Position numbers and translations under genes: made by a program. From positions 248,001 to 312,000 of the forward strand of contig DASXZP010000036.1 of NCBI GenBank assembly GCA_036501825.1: a stretch of 64,000 nucleotides of DNA. The letters are read 5' to 3'. The DNA is from JAFECT01 sp036501825 (GTDB lineage: Bacteria > Pseudomonadota > Alphaproteobacteria > Caulobacterales > Caulobacteraceae). Below are positions 42,047 through 51,229 of this stretch, piece by piece (within the stretch, counting starts at the first letter, position 1; each line of letters begins with the position of its first letter). The notes below the pieces were generated by a model. That model made no database searches and was not told the DNA's origin. It worked only from the letters and a program-made list of their open reading frames with translations.

Positions 42047-42645
42047 GCGCCGTCGCGCCCCGCGCCCGCGGCGAAGGTGCGAAAGGTGATCGAATAGCGC
42101 AGGTGTTGGACCTCGGGCACGCGATGCTCCCAGACATGGCGCGCGGGGCCGCTCATCCGATAGGCCGACCGCGGCTCGACCGCCACGCGCATGCGGTCGA
42201 AGCCGCCATCGTCGCGACGCCGCCGGAACTGGAGCTCGCACGCCGACAGCAGCGACACGGCGCAGACCATCTCGAACGCGGGCTTGTCCCGGTGCCAGCC
42301 CACGCCCGCGCCCGGCGCATAGCGGTTGATCAGGACCTGGGCCAAGGCTTCGGCGTCCACGCCCGCGAACGCCGCGATCGCCGCGCGCAGCGGCAACAGA
42401 AACTCGGGGATCGGATCGGCGCGGCCCACCGTGCGTGAGCCGTAGTCGTAACGCCATCCGAACCCCAGCACGTGGCGCTTGGCCAGGTGTCCATGGAAAT
42501 CGAACGGCTGAAACGAAAGCGGCGCCAGCCTTTCGGCCAGCGCCCTTTCGTCCTGTTCCGACAGCAGGTCGGGCCGGTAAGCGAAGCCTTCAGGGCCCGG
42601 CGGCGCAGCGCCGAACAGTGAAGGCTGGGCCGCGGCCCTCGCCAT
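42043..42645 (-). CDS. alkB: AlkB-family Fe(II)/2-oxoglutarate DNA repair dioxygenase
   Basis: The 200-residue protein has QVLINRYAPGAGVGWHRDKP (HxD: H118, D120), the distal His in ARHVWEHRVP, and the 2OG-binding RYSITFRT at the C-terminus. AlkB enzymes oxidatively demethylate 1-meA and 3-meC. ATG 42645 overlaps the preceding stop as TGATG. The short form here resembles the AlkB group found widely in alphaproteobacteria and eukaryotes (ALKBH-like), so assignment to repair rather than RNA demethylation is likely but not certain. Confidence 0.88.
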   Translation of the reverse strand: MARAAAQPSLFGAAPPGPEGFAYRPDLLSEQDERALAERLAPLSFQPFDFHGHLAKRHVLGFGWRYDYGSRTVGRADPIPEFLLPLRAAIAAFAGVDAEALAQVLINRYAPGAGVGWHRDKPAFEMVCAVSLLSACELQFRRRRDDGGFDRMRVAVEPRSAYRMSGPARHVWEHRVPEVQHLRYSITFRTFAAGAGRDGA

Positions 42646-42911
42646 CAGGCGATCGGTCGGCGGCGACCGATGATCAGATGGTAGAGCAGAAGCAGCACGA
42701 TCGCGCCGATCACGGCCACGAACAGGCTGTAGAGGTTGAAGCCGGTAACGCCGGCCACCGAGAAAAAGCGCTCGAACACGAAGCCGCCGATAAAGGCGCC
42801 GACAACGCCGATCACGATGTCCATGATGAGGCCGGAGCCGGTGTGATTGACGATCTTGCTGGCGATGAAGCCGGCGATCAGGCCCAGGACGAGCCAGGCG
42901 ATAATTGACAT
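42645..42911 (-). CDS. GlsB/YeaQ/YmgE-type small membrane stress protein
   Basis: The 88-residue protein has three TM helices (IIAWLVLGLIAGFIASKIV, IMDIVIGVVGAFIGGFVF, LYSLFVAVIGAIVLLLLYHL) with the conserved glycine pattern of the transglycosylase-associated protein family. The family is induced by general stress, and its biochemical role is unclear. It is first in an operon with alkB and the DNA ligase (TGATG overlap), suggesting joint stress expression. Confidence 0.92.
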   Translation of the reverse strand: MSIIAWLVLGLIAGFIASKIVNHTGSGLIMDIVIGVVGAFIGGFVFERFFSVAGVTGFNLYSLFVAVIGAIVLLLLYHLIIGRRRPIA

Positions 42912-43059
42912 GGGGTGGTCCTCCAGAGGGTGGTCGGCTTGTCAAACGGCTCCCCAGGGGCGCGGTTCCGTCGGCTAGCGGGCGGAGCGATTTGAACTTT
43001 TCGGGAGGAACCAAACGGCGTCGCCGTAATTTCATTCGCGACCGTCATTGGAGACCGCC

Positions 43060-43695
43060 ATGCCCGCCGCTTCCCGCAAATCTTCCGCCAAAAAGGCGGC
43101 CGTCAAAAAGTCGACCGGCAAGGACGCCATCGCCCTGCTCAAGGCCGATCACCGCAAGGTCGAGAAGCTGTTCGCCGCCTACGAGAAGGCCAAGGGCGCC
43201 GACAAGAAGCGCACCCTGGCGCGTCAGATCTGCACCGAACTGGTGGTGCACACCTCGATCGAAGAGGAGATCTTCTATCCGGCCTGCCGCGGCGAGGCCA
43301 AGGACAGCACGGTGAACGAAGCCTACGTCGAGCACGACGGCGCCAAGGTGCTGGTGACCGAGATCGAAGCCGGCGACCCGGACGACGAGTTCTTCGACGC
43401 CAAGGTGAAGGTGCTGAGCGAGGAAATTAAGCACCACGTGAAGGAAGAGGAGCGGCCCGGCGGCCTGTTCGCCCAGGCGAAGAAGGCGGGCCTCGACATG
43501 GCGGACCTGGGCAAGAAGCTGAAGGCCCGTAAGCAGCAGCTGCTCACCGGGATCGAAGCCGACGGCCTGCCGCAGCCGGAGCCGCGCACCTTCCGCGAGG
43601 TCGAGCTCGGCGGCGGCGCGCGCGCCGAGCGCGAGGACGGCCGCTCCAAGCGGACCAAGGACGAGGGTGTGGAGGCCACAATCTCCGCCAACTGA
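43060..43695 (+). CDS. Hemerythrin HHE cation-binding domain protein
   Basis: The 211-residue protein starts at ATG 43060 with GGAG upstream. A Lys/Ala-rich tail (about 1-22) precedes a four-helix HHE domain with His and Glu ligands in LLKADHRKVEKLF, VVHTSIEEEIFYP, EAYVEHDGAK and IKHHVKEEE. Iron or oxygen binding is typical of the family. The basic N-terminus may bind DNA or membranes. Divergent from the GlsB operon with a 148-base gap. Confidence 0.9.
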   Translation: MPAASRKSSAKKAAVKKSTGKDAIALLKADHRKVEKLFAAYEKAKGADKKRTLARQICTELVVHTSIEEEIFYPACRGEAKDSTVNEAYVEHDGAKVLVTEIEAGDPDDEFFDAKVKVLSEEIKHHVKEEERPGGLFAQAKKAGLDMADLGKKLKARKQQLLTGIEADGLPQPEPRTFREVELGGGARAEREDGRSKRTKDEGVEATISAN

Positions 43696-43749
43696 CGGTC
43701 CCGGCCAGGCCGGCTGGAACTGGGCGGTCGCGCAAGCGTTACCGTACCC

Positions 43750-44415
43750 ATGAGCGCAACCGACCTCAGCGGCTTTGAGCTGCAGCACCGGCCCGACGGC
43801 GATGCGCCCACGGTCGCGTCCGCCCGGGCCTTCGCAGAGCAGTCCTGCGACGTCGCCAAATGCTTCTTCGAAGCCGAGGCGGAAAACCTGGTGGTGATGG
43901 CGCGCGCGCTCTGCGACGTGTGGCGCGACGGCGGGCGGGTGTTTGCCATGGGCTTGGGCGCCTCGAGCTGCGAGGCCGCCCGTTTTGCGCTGCAGTTCCA
44001 GCAGCCGGCGCAAACCGGCCGGCGGGTTCTGACCGCGGTCGACCTGTCGGGCGATCCGGCCATGATGTCGGGCATCGCCGACGACGCGGGCTTTGAGCAG
44101 GTGTTCGCACGCCAGATCGCGGCCCGCGCACGGCCCGGCGACGGCCTGATCGGCTTCTCGACCAGCGGCGACACGCCGAGCCTGATCGCCGCCTTCGCGG
44201 AGGCCAAGGCGCGTCACGTGGTGACCTTCGGCTTCACCGGCGGCGCGATGGGCGCGATGTGCACAAGCGGGTTGGTCGATTACTGCCTTGCCGCACCCAC
44301 GACCTCGGCGCCGCGCGCCCAGGAATGTCACGTCACCGCGACCCATGTCCTGGGCGACCTGGTGCACACGATCCTGGCGGCCGACCCAGGCTCGCTCGGC
44401 CCCGATCTGCACTGA
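43750..44415 (+). CDS. SIS-domain phosphosugar-binding protein (GmhA-like)
   Basis: The 221-residue protein has a SIS fold with VFAMGLGASSCEAARFA, the phosphosugar-binding loop IGFSTSGDTPSLIAAF and a C-terminal ECHVTATHVLGDLVHTIL helix that resembles the H.....H.L.. active-site helix of sedoheptulose-7-phosphate isomerase. No other LPS-heptose genes are nearby, so the specific reaction is not assigned. Confidence 0.83.
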   Translation: MSATDLSGFELQHRPDGDAPTVASARAFAEQSCDVAKCFFEAEAENLVVMARALCDVWRDGGRVFAMGLGASSCEAARFALQFQQPAQTGRRVLTAVDLSGDPAMMSGIADDAGFEQVFARQIAARARPGDGLIGFSTSGDTPSLIAAFAEAKARHVVTFGFTGGAMGAMCTSGLVDYCLAAPTTSAPRAQECHVTATHVLGDLVHTILAADPGSLGPDLH

Positions 44416-44445
44416 GGTCGCTTCGCGCCCTCCAGGCGCCTGACG

Positions 44446-44757
44446 TCAGTGCTTTGCCTTGCGTTGCGGCTTACCGAACTCGGCGCGCAGTTCGTCCTTG
44501 GCGGCTTCCAGCACGCGGCGGTGCTCGGCGGGCAGGTTGTCGCCGGCGCGGTTGATGTAGAAGGTCAGCATCGACATGGCCGAGCGATAGGGGCTCGATT
44601 TGCGCCGATGGCTGTGTTCGGCCGAACGTTTCAGCGACCTGGCGATCTGCTTCGGATCGTCGGACTTGAAGACGTCGTGCTCAAGGTCGAGAGCGTTGCT
44701 GTGCCGGGTCACGTCGCCGGACCAGCGGTGGTTTTCAGGGGAGGTCGCGCGGGTCAT
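44446..44757 (-). CDS. DUF3175 protein
   Basis: This is a small basic protein (103 aa) with the DUF3175 signature: NHRWSGDVTRHSNALDLEHD, PKQIARSLKRSAEHSHRRK and PYRSAMSMLTFYINRAG. The function of the family is unknown. ATG 44757 overlaps the SemiSWEET stop (ATGA), so it is the third gene of the AsmA-SemiSWEET-DUF3175 unit. Confidence 0.85.
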   Translation of the reverse strand: MTRATSPENHRWSGDVTRHSNALDLEHDVFKSDDPKQIARSLKRSAEHSHRRKSSPYRSAMSMLTFYINRAGDNLPAEHRRVLEAAKDELRAEFGKPQRKAKH

Positions 44758-45053
44758 GCGCGTCGAACGGGCGCAGACGGCTCGCGGTTCCTGTGCTGAT
44801 AGCGCAGGGTCAGGACCAGGATCGCGCCGGACAGCAGCAGGCTGAGCGCGTTGGACGCGATCAGCGGCGGGCTCTCGCGCAACACCCCATAGGCCAGCCA
44901 CAACGAAAACCCGGTCACGGTGACCGCGTACATGCGCAGCGACACCGCCTCGGCCTCCTTTTCGCGGATCAGCTTGAGCAGCTGCGGCACGAAGCTGGTC
45001 ACCGAACAGACCGCGGCGCCGGCGCCGATCACCTCGATCAGGACATCGCGCAT
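44754..45053 (-). CDS. SemiSWEET (MtN3/saliva, PQ-loop) sugar transporter
   Basis: The 99-residue, three-TM protein has a PQ motif in SVTSFVPQLLKLIREKEAEA followed by SLRMYAVTVTGFSLWLAYGV and a third helix. Bacterial SemiSWEETs dimerise to form a sugar uniporter. ATG 45053 overlaps the AsmA stop (TGATG). The cargo is not evident. Confidence 0.88.
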   Translation of the reverse strand: MRDVLIEVIGAGAAVCSVTSFVPQLLKLIREKEAEAVSLRMYAVTVTGFSLWLAYGVLRESPPLIASNALSLLLSGAILVLTLRYQHRNREPSAPVRRA

Positions 45054-47149
45054 CAGCGGCGCGCCAACAGGGCTGAGCAGTCGACGTCCTTGGCCCCGCC
45101 GGGCGTCGCCAGCGCGACGACCGCGGCCAGAGGATGCACGAACGCCGCCAGCGCGCCTACGACGCCGGCCTGGGCCGCCACCGCCTGACCTTGGACGCCG
45201 AGCTTGGGATGGCTGAGGGAGCCCTTCACCGTCACCGGCGCCCACAGCTTCAGCAGACGCAGCTTCTTCGACTTGCCGGAAAGGCGCAGGTTCAAGGTCT
45301 CGGTGTTCAGGTTCACCGTGCCCTGGCCCTGGGAAACCACGACGCCGGTGTCGATGGTGATGTTGCGCGCCTGCATGATCCCATTCTTCACGTCGAAGTC
45401 GGCGGCGGCGCAGCGCAGGTCGGTCTTCTTCGGGCTTTTCGCAAGCAACAGCGAGAGCCCCTTGCCGACATTGATGCCCATCAGCTCGGCGAAGGCCTGG
45501 CGGATCTCGCCGTGCGGCACGCTGAAGCGGACCGTGCCGCTGGCAGTAGAAGCGGCGGCGTGCACCGAGGGCCCGACGCCGTGCAGGCGCGCGCGGCCGT
45601 CGACGATGCCCGACGCCACCGGCGCGCCATCGCGCACCGGCAGGATGTTCTGCAGCGCGTAGTTGGAAAGGTGCAGGTCCGCATCGGTCACCGGCTGGGC
45701 GCCGCGGCCGTTGATCTTCACGCTGCCGTCGAGCACGCCCTGGGCAAAGCTGAAGGCGAGCGGATCGATGGTCAGGAAGGCGTGGTCGAGACGCACGCGC
45801 AGCTTCACCCCGGTCAGGCGCACGCGGTTCGCCTTCACCGCGGTCGCCTGGAAGCGCACGTCGGCGTCCATGGCCCGCAGGCGATCGGTATAGAGCGGCG
45901 CATCGGGCAGCAGCCGGCCTTGCGCGGCAAGGCTGCGCGCAACCGCCTTCTGCGTCGGCGAGGCCGCCTTCGACGCGACCGGCGCGCCGCCCATCACCTG
46001 GGCCAGGTCCTTCCAGTCGAGCGAGCGCGACAGGAGATTGCCGCTGAGGAAGCGGCGGCCGGCCTTCTTGTCGACGATGAGGCTGCCGGCGATGTCCGAA
46101 TCGCCGACGCGGCCGCTGAAATGGTCGTAGGTGAACCGGTTTCCCGCGCGCGTGAGCCGCCCGGTCGTCTGATAGGGCGGGGTGTTGGGGAAGGTGAGGC
46201 CTGTGATCTGGTAGAGGTCGGCGAGATCGCGGCCCGATCCGGTCAACTGCGCGTGGAAGCCGCCGAAGTCGAAGGGCTTGTCGATGGCGCCGGTGGCGGC
46301 CAGGCGCGTCGGTCCCGCGATCAGGCTCGCCTTGAACTGGTAGGGCTGGTCGCGGCGTACGTCGATCAGCGGACCGCCGGTGATCTCGAGGCTGATCGGC
46401 TCGGCGTTCAGGTCGCCGCGGCCGGTGAGCTTGAATGTGCCGCGGCCGGAACCGGGCGTGTCTTCCTCCGACTCCATCTCGCCGATCAGATGAAAGCGCC
46501 GGTGCAGGTCGGTCATGACGATGTGGCCGTCGCGCACGATCAGGTGCTGGATCGGCGGCAGCTTCAGCGGCTTCTCGTCGCCTTGGTTCGGCGTGCTCCA
46601 GTTCGAGCGGCCCTTCACGTCGGTGAACAGTTTGAGATCCGGATGTTCGACGTCGACCAGGGGCACGTCGAGACGCCCGCGCAGCAGCGCCGGCAGGCGC
46701 ACGCTCACGGTGAAGCGATCGATGTGCGCATAGCGCGGATCGCCGGGCCAGCTCGGGTTGGAGACGGCAATGTCGCTCGCCGTCATCGACGGGGTCCAGG
46801 TGAGAATGTGCGCCTTCAGATGCCCCTGAATGACGACCTCACGGTGGGTCTGGGCCGACACCCAGCGGCTGATCGGCCCCTTGAACCAGTCCCAATTCCA
46901 GAACGCGATGATCAGCACCACGGCGAGCACGAGAAAGGCGAGAATGCCGCCGCTCCAGACCAGCGGACGGCGATGTTTCGCCACCGTCGCGGGTTGTGCT
47001 TGCGTGACCGTGTCCGCGGGCCTGGGCGGCGTCGTGGTTGTCCCGCGTCCAGCCAACCGCTCGCGCGCCAACCTCAGCCGTACGCGTCCGCGCGCCGCCA
47101 ACCGTTTGGCGCGATGGCTCACCTCCGACCAGAGCGGGATGGTCTGCAC
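45053..47149 (-). CDS. AsmA-family inner-membrane protein
   Basis: The 698-residue protein has a basic cytoplasmic N-terminus (about 1-60) and one TM helix (about 65-85, VWSGGILAFLVLAVVLIIAF). A long periplasmic beta-rich region follows, with AsmA features near both ends (FKGPISRWVSAQTHREVVIQ; INVGKGLSLLLAK, ADFDVKNGIMQARNITIDT). Members are bridge-like proteins implicated in phospholipid transport to the outer membrane and in outer-membrane assembly. Start GTG 47149. First gene of a three-gene coupled operon. Confidence 0.9.
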   Translation of the reverse strand: MQTIPLWSEVSHRAKRLAARGRVRLRLARERLAGRGTTTTPPRPADTVTQAQPATVAKHRRPLVWSGGILAFLVLAVVLIIAFWNWDWFKGPISRWVSAQTHREVVIQGHLKAHILTWTPSMTASDIAVSNPSWPGDPRYAHIDRFTVSVRLPALLRGRLDVPLVDVEHPDLKLFTDVKGRSNWSTPNQGDEKPLKLPPIQHLIVRDGHIVMTDLHRRFHLIGEMESEEDTPGSGRGTFKLTGRGDLNAEPISLEITGGPLIDVRRDQPYQFKASLIAGPTRLAATGAIDKPFDFGGFHAQLTGSGRDLADLYQITGLTFPNTPPYQTTGRLTRAGNRFTYDHFSGRVGDSDIAGSLIVDKKAGRRFLSGNLLSRSLDWKDLAQVMGGAPVASKAASPTQKAVARSLAAQGRLLPDAPLYTDRLRAMDADVRFQATAVKANRVRLTGVKLRVRLDHAFLTIDPLAFSFAQGVLDGSVKINGRGAQPVTDADLHLSNYALQNILPVRDGAPVASGIVDGRARLHGVGPSVHAAASTASGTVRFSVPHGEIRQAFAELMGINVGKGLSLLLAKSPKKTDLRCAAADFDVKNGIMQARNITIDTGVVVSQGQGTVNLNTETLNLRLSGKSKKLRLLKLWAPVTVKGSLSHPKLGVQGQAVAAQAGVVGALAAFVHPLAAVVALATPGGAKDVDCSALLARR

Positions 47150-47276
47150 GCGGACGACCTCCTGGCCCTTTCGTCAGAAAGAGGCCGAGCAAGAATTCGA
47201 GGGTCCTAACGTCTGAGCGGCGGATCGGCGCCGCGCTTCAGGTCTGAAACACCTGAGCTATCTGCAAATCGGCGTC

Positions 47277-47306
47277 AAAAAAAGGCCGCGGCGGACGCCT
47301 GCGGCC
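47277..47306 (-). terminator. Intrinsic terminator downstream of the small lipoprotein gene
   Basis: On the minus strand GGCCGC...GCGGCC (47306-47284, with an inner GGC/GCC pair) is followed by seven T residues (47283-47277). It ends the 47384-47623 transcript. Confidence 0.85.
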
Positions 47307-47383
47307 TGAGCTCGATTCCCCGTAAGGTCAGAGGCGGCCCCGGCTTCCCGATCGGAACCAGGGCGGAGCCGCCTCCGTATCGC

Positions 47384-47623
47384 TTACTTCTTCGCCGGGG
47401 CCATGTTGTTGGCCGGGGCCGCCATGTTGCCGGCCGGAGCGGGCGCCGTGGTGGCCGAATTGTCCGCCGGAGCAGGCGTGGCCGCCGGAGTCGCCGCGGA
47501 GTTGTCCGCCGCCGGGGCAGCCGCGGTCGTGTCGGTCGTCGCGGTGTCGTCTTTCTTCTTGCACGCCGTCAGGCCGATAGCCGCGATCGCGGTCATGGCG
47601 AGGGCAACTTTCCACACCTTCAT
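47384..47623 (-). CDS. Small Ala/Pro/Thr-rich lipoprotein
   Basis: The 79-residue protein has a lipoprotein signal (MKVWKVALAMTAIAAIGLTAC, Cys at residue 21) followed by KKKDDTATT and a low-complexity Ala/Pro/Thr/Asn tail with NMAAPANNMAPA repeats. ATG 47623 has GGAGAG upstream, and a terminator follows. It is probably a cell-envelope lipoprotein with a disordered tail. No specific function can be given. Confidence 0.8.
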   Translation of the reverse strand: MKVWKVALAMTAIAAIGLTACKKKDDTATTDTTAAAPAADNSAATPAATPAPADNSATTAPAPAGNMAAPANNMAPAKK

Positions 47624-48020
47624 TGGGATTCTCTCCGATGGGTTTTCACGCACGGGGTCGCGCGCGAGACGCTCACATAGCGTTCACAATGATGTTAGAA
47701 GTCGCGGCCACGTCAAGGCCGCGCCGGCGAAAGCTTCGCCAATTTCTTGCGACAGCAGGGGATGGCCGGGCGCCGGAGCCCCTGAAAGCGCCGGACCGAA
47801 CCCAGAATTCATCCTTTGAATCAAAGCGCAAGTCCGCGCGGCAAGGCTCGTGGAAGGCTTCCGAACGCGCCGGCGGACCTTGTCGAAATCGCGCTCCAAC
47901 GGTCCGGACGCGGGCCGGCAACCAGGCTTGGCCGGGCCTCAGACGCGTGGGGATTCCCGTGGGGGCGGAGGTCCGGCCGTGAACACCCCTGCTGGACCCG
48001 AAGGTCTCACTCCGATTCGG
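47624..48020. other. 397-base intergenic gap, no gene seen
   Basis: This gap lies between the end of the M13 peptidase gene and the start of the small lipoprotein gene, both on the minus strand. Frames that are open here lack ribosome sites and have the residue bias of antisense reading, so I support no gene. It presumably carries the lipoprotein promoter. GGCCGCGCCGGCG near 47716 is weakly symmetric. Nothing else stands out. Confidence 0.5.
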
Positions 48021-50078
48021 CTACCAGATACGCACCCGGTCCTTGGGGGCGAGATAGAGCTTCTGCCCCGGCTTGACCCCGAAGGCCTGGTACCAGGCGT
48101 CGAGGTTGCGCACCGTGTCGGCCCGGTACATGGCCGGCGCGTGGCCGTCGGTCAGCAGTTGCCGGCGCAGCACCTGTTCGCGGTATTTCGAGCGCCACAC
48201 CTGGCCGAAGCGGATGAAGAACCGCTGGTCGCCGGAGTAACCCTGCGCCGCCGGCGCCTCCTTGCCGCCCAGTGACGCGCGATAGCCGTCGTAGGCCGCG
48301 TTGATGCCGGCCACGTCGGCGATGTTTTCAGACAGGGTCTGTTTGCCGTTCACGTGCAGGTCCGGCAGCGGCTGGTAGGCGTCGAACTCGGCCGCGAGCC
48401 GGTCGGCGGCGGCGCGAAAGTGCGCGAAGTCCTGCGGCGTCCACCAGTTGGTCAAACGGCCGTAGGCGTCGAACTGACTGCCCTGGTCGTCGAAGCTGTG
48501 GCTGATCTCGTGCCCGATGGTCGAGCCGATGCCGCCGTAGTTCAACACCGCGTCGGCGTCCTTGTCGTAGAACGGCGGCTCGAGGATCGCGGCCGGGAAG
48601 TTCAGCGCGTTCTGCAGCGGCAGGTTCACCGCGTTCACCGTCTGCGGCGTCATCCGCCACAGGGTGTGATCCACCGGTCCCGCCAGCTCGGCGAGGTCCA
48701 GCTGATAGCGGTAGGCGTCGGCGCGTTCGGCGTTGCCCAGCGCATCGCCGCGGACGATCTGCAGCCCCGAATAGTCGCGCCACTTATCTGGGTAGCCGAC
48801 GCCGATATAGAGCGTCTTCAGCTTTTCCTTGGCCTTCGCCTTGGTCTGCGGCGACATCCAGTCGAGGCGGTCGATGCGCTTGTCGAAGGCGGCGACGATG
48901 TTGGCCACCATGGCCTGGGCCTTGGCCTTGGCTTCCGGCGGAAAATACTTGGCGACATAGAGTTTGCCGACCGCGTCGCCGAGGTCGGCGCTGGTCGCGT
49001 CCACCGCCAGCTTGTCGCGCGGGCGCTGTTGCGGCGTCCCGGTCAGGGTCTGGCCGTTGAACGCGAAGTTCTCGTCGCGGAACGCCTTCGGGAGCACCGT
49101 CGATTCCGCGTCGAGCTTGTGGAAGGTCAGCCAGTCTTTCCACACCTCCAGCGGCTGGCTCGCCACCAGCGACGCGATGCCGGTGATCGCGCCCGGCTGC
49201 CACACGTCGAGGTTCTGCTGGCCGTCGATCTTCGCGGCCTTGAAGAAGGTCGCCCAGTCGAGACCCGGCGCCTTGGTCGCGAACGCGCTCTCGGCCCAGA
49301 TATTGTTCGCCTTGTGCACGTCTTCGGAATCGGCGCGACTGACGTGCGCCTGGGCGATCTTCTTTTCGAGGTCATAGATGCCCTGGGCGCGCGCGTCGGC
49401 GTTGTCGATATTGGCGAGTTTCAGAACGGCGGCGATGTGCTGGCGGTACTTGCCTTGCATCTCGGCCATCTTGGCGTCGGTCTTCAGATAGTAGTCGCGG
49501 TCCGGCAGGCCGAGGCCGCCCTGCATCAGATAGGCCTGGTTCCTGGTCGGATCGTCGAAGCTGGGCGCCACCCACAGGCCGAAGATGTGCGGGGTGTGGA
49601 AGTTGGTGTTGTTCAGCGCGTCGACGTCGGTGCGCAGGCTTTCGCCCAGCGCCTGGGCCAGGGCCGTCTTGTCGCCGATGGCGGAAATGGCGTCGAGTTC
49701 CGGCTTGATCGGGGCCAGGCCCTTGGCGTCGATCCCCGCCGTGTCGGCATAGCTCGCGTAATAGTCGGCGATCTTGGCGTTGTCGGTTCCGGCGGCCGGC
49801 TTCTGCCCGTCGAGGCCCTTGATCAGGTCGGTCAGGCGGCGGTTGGCCAGGTCGGCCAGGATCTGAAAGTTGCCCCAGCTCGACCGGTCGGCCGGAATCT
49901 CGGTCGCCTTCACCCAGTTGCCGTTGGCGTAGGCGAAGAAGTCGTCGCCGGGCTGGACGGACAGGTCCATGCCGCCCACGTCGAGGCCGTGGGCGTTGGT
50001 GTCCTGGGACGCCGGGCCGGAACACGCGCAGAGCACGGCCAGCGCGCAGGCGGCGATCATGAGAGGGTTTCTGGACAT
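48021..50078 (-). CDS. M13-family zinc metallopeptidase (neprilysin/PepO-like), lipoprotein
   Basis: The 685-residue peptidase has an N-terminal lipoprotein-type signal (MIAACALAVLCACS). It then has DDFFAYANGNWVKATEIPAD, the M13 N-terminal hallmark, and the catalytic STIGHEISHSFDDQGSQFD (HExxH, near residue 525). The third zinc ligand lies in LSENIADVAGINAAYDGY, and a conserved VRNLDAWYQAFGVKPG C-terminus ends near the usual CxxW position (here DRVRIW, no Cys). It cleaves peptides in the periplasm. ATG 50078, monocistronic. Confidence 0.95.
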   Translation of the reverse strand: MSRNPLMIAACALAVLCACSGPASQDTNAHGLDVGGMDLSVQPGDDFFAYANGNWVKATEIPADRSSWGNFQILADLANRRLTDLIKGLDGQKPAAGTDNAKIADYYASYADTAGIDAKGLAPIKPELDAISAIGDKTALAQALGESLRTDVDALNNTNFHTPHIFGLWVAPSFDDPTRNQAYLMQGGLGLPDRDYYLKTDAKMAEMQGKYRQHIAAVLKLANIDNADARAQGIYDLEKKIAQAHVSRADSEDVHKANNIWAESAFATKAPGLDWATFFKAAKIDGQQNLDVWQPGAITGIASLVASQPLEVWKDWLTFHKLDAESTVLPKAFRDENFAFNGQTLTGTPQQRPRDKLAVDATSADLGDAVGKLYVAKYFPPEAKAKAQAMVANIVAAFDKRIDRLDWMSPQTKAKAKEKLKTLYIGVGYPDKWRDYSGLQIVRGDALGNAERADAYRYQLDLAELAGPVDHTLWRMTPQTVNAVNLPLQNALNFPAAILEPPFYDKDADAVLNYGGIGSTIGHEISHSFDDQGSQFDAYGRLTNWWTPQDFAHFRAAADRLAAEFDAYQPLPDLHVNGKQTLSENIADVAGINAAYDGYRASLGGKEAPAAQGYSGDQRFFIRFGQVWRSKYREQVLRRQLLTDGHAPAMYRADTVRNLDAWYQAFGVKPGQKLYLAPKDRVRIW

Positions 50079-50224
50079 GGGCTTCCCCGCCTGTTCTTGT
50101 CGGTGCGCGGACGCTCTTCGCCTGTGGCGCGAAAGCGTCCGGTGGATGTGCGGCGCAATCTAACGATCCGCCGTCCAGTCTCAAGGCGAAGCTGTGAACG
50201 GGCCGGCGTGGGGGAGGGTTCCAA

Positions 50225-51178
50225 ATGGCGTGGCGCGTACCCGACCATCGAGGGGGAAGAGCTTTTCGCACACTGACGGCGATCGGCGCCTGCGCGGCGG
50301 CCATCGCTCTTGCGTCGCCCAATCCCGCCTCGGCCCACAACACCACGTTCGCCGAACTGAAGGCGCGGCCGCACAGCGCCAAGCCCGACGCGCGCCTGCG
50401 TTACGGCGACCAGCCCGCCCAGGTCGTCGACCTGTGGCTGCCGAAGGGGCCGGGACCCCATCCGGTGGTGATCATGATCCATGGCGGCTGCTGGATCGAA
50501 AGCGTCGCCAGCCTGAACCTGCAGGACTTCGTGTCCGAGGATCTGCGCGCGCACGGCGTCGCGGTGTGGAACATCGAGTACCGCCGCCTCGGTGAAGCGG
50601 GCGGCGGCTATCCGGGCACCTTCGAGGATGCGGCGAATGCCGTCGATCTGTTGGGCGCCGACGCGGCGAAATATCATCTCAGCCTCGATCACGTGGTCGC
50701 GGTCGGCCATTCCGCCGGCGGGCACCTGGCGCTGTGGGCCGCGTCGCGGCGCAACCTTGCGACGTCGAGCCCGTTGTGGAGCGCGCACCCGCAACGCATC
50801 GACACGGTGGTCGCGATCGGCGAACTGGGCGATCTGCATGACGATCCGCCGGTGGTCGCCGGCGGTTGCGGCGGCGACACGGTGGCGAAACTGGTCGGAT
50901 CGCCGACCACGGCGCACCCCAACGTCTATGCCGATACCTCGCCCGATCTGATGGAGCCGTCGCCCGCGCGGGAAATTCTCATCCACGGCGCCGTGGACGA
51001 CATCGCCCCGCCCAAGGCCGGCGAGGACTATCGCGCCAGCGCGCTGAAGCATGGCGGCAACCCCGAGTTGGTAGTTATCCCCGGCGCTAACCATTTCGAC
51101 CTGGTCACGCCCGAGACCGACGCCTGGGGGAAAATCCGTGCGGTGATCTTCGAAGCGTTGCACAGGAAACCGTCGTGA
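50225..51178 (+). CDS. Alpha/beta-hydrolase (esterase/lipase-like), exported
   Basis: The 317-residue protein has a signal peptide (about 15-36, LTAIGACAAAIALASPNPASA). The catalytic core shows IMIHGGCWIES (oxyanion HGG), VAVGHSAGGHLALWA (nucleophile Ser), HGAVDDIAPP (Asp) and GANHFDLV (His). It is close to the BD-FAE/kynurenine formamidase-like esterase group. Substrate unknown. ATG 50225, divergent from the M13 peptidase and 51 bases upstream of modA. Confidence 0.87.
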   Translation: MAWRVPDHRGGRAFRTLTAIGACAAAIALASPNPASAHNTTFAELKARPHSAKPDARLRYGDQPAQVVDLWLPKGPGPHPVVIMIHGGCWIESVASLNLQDFVSEDLRAHGVAVWNIEYRRLGEAGGGYPGTFEDAANAVDLLGADAAKYHLSLDHVVAVGHSAGGHLALWAASRRNLATSSPLWSAHPQRIDTVVAIGELGDLHDDPPVVAGGCGGDTVAKLVGSPTTAHPNVYADTSPDLMEPSPAREILIHGAVDDIAPPKAGEDYRASALKHGGNPELVVIPGANHFDLVTPETDAWGKIRAVIFEALHRKPS

Positions 51179-51229
51179 GCCTGTTGGCGCGTTCTGCTAC
51201 AACCGCGCGGCCCGCCTGAAGGAAGCCCG

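Noticed and set aside
45134..47209. Long plus-strand open frame antisense to the AsmA gene (and similar frames opposite hemY, GH3, TonB receptor and the tri-domain gene)
   Set aside because: Gly/Arg/Val/His-rich translations without domains, mirroring the GC skew of the true genes on the other strand.
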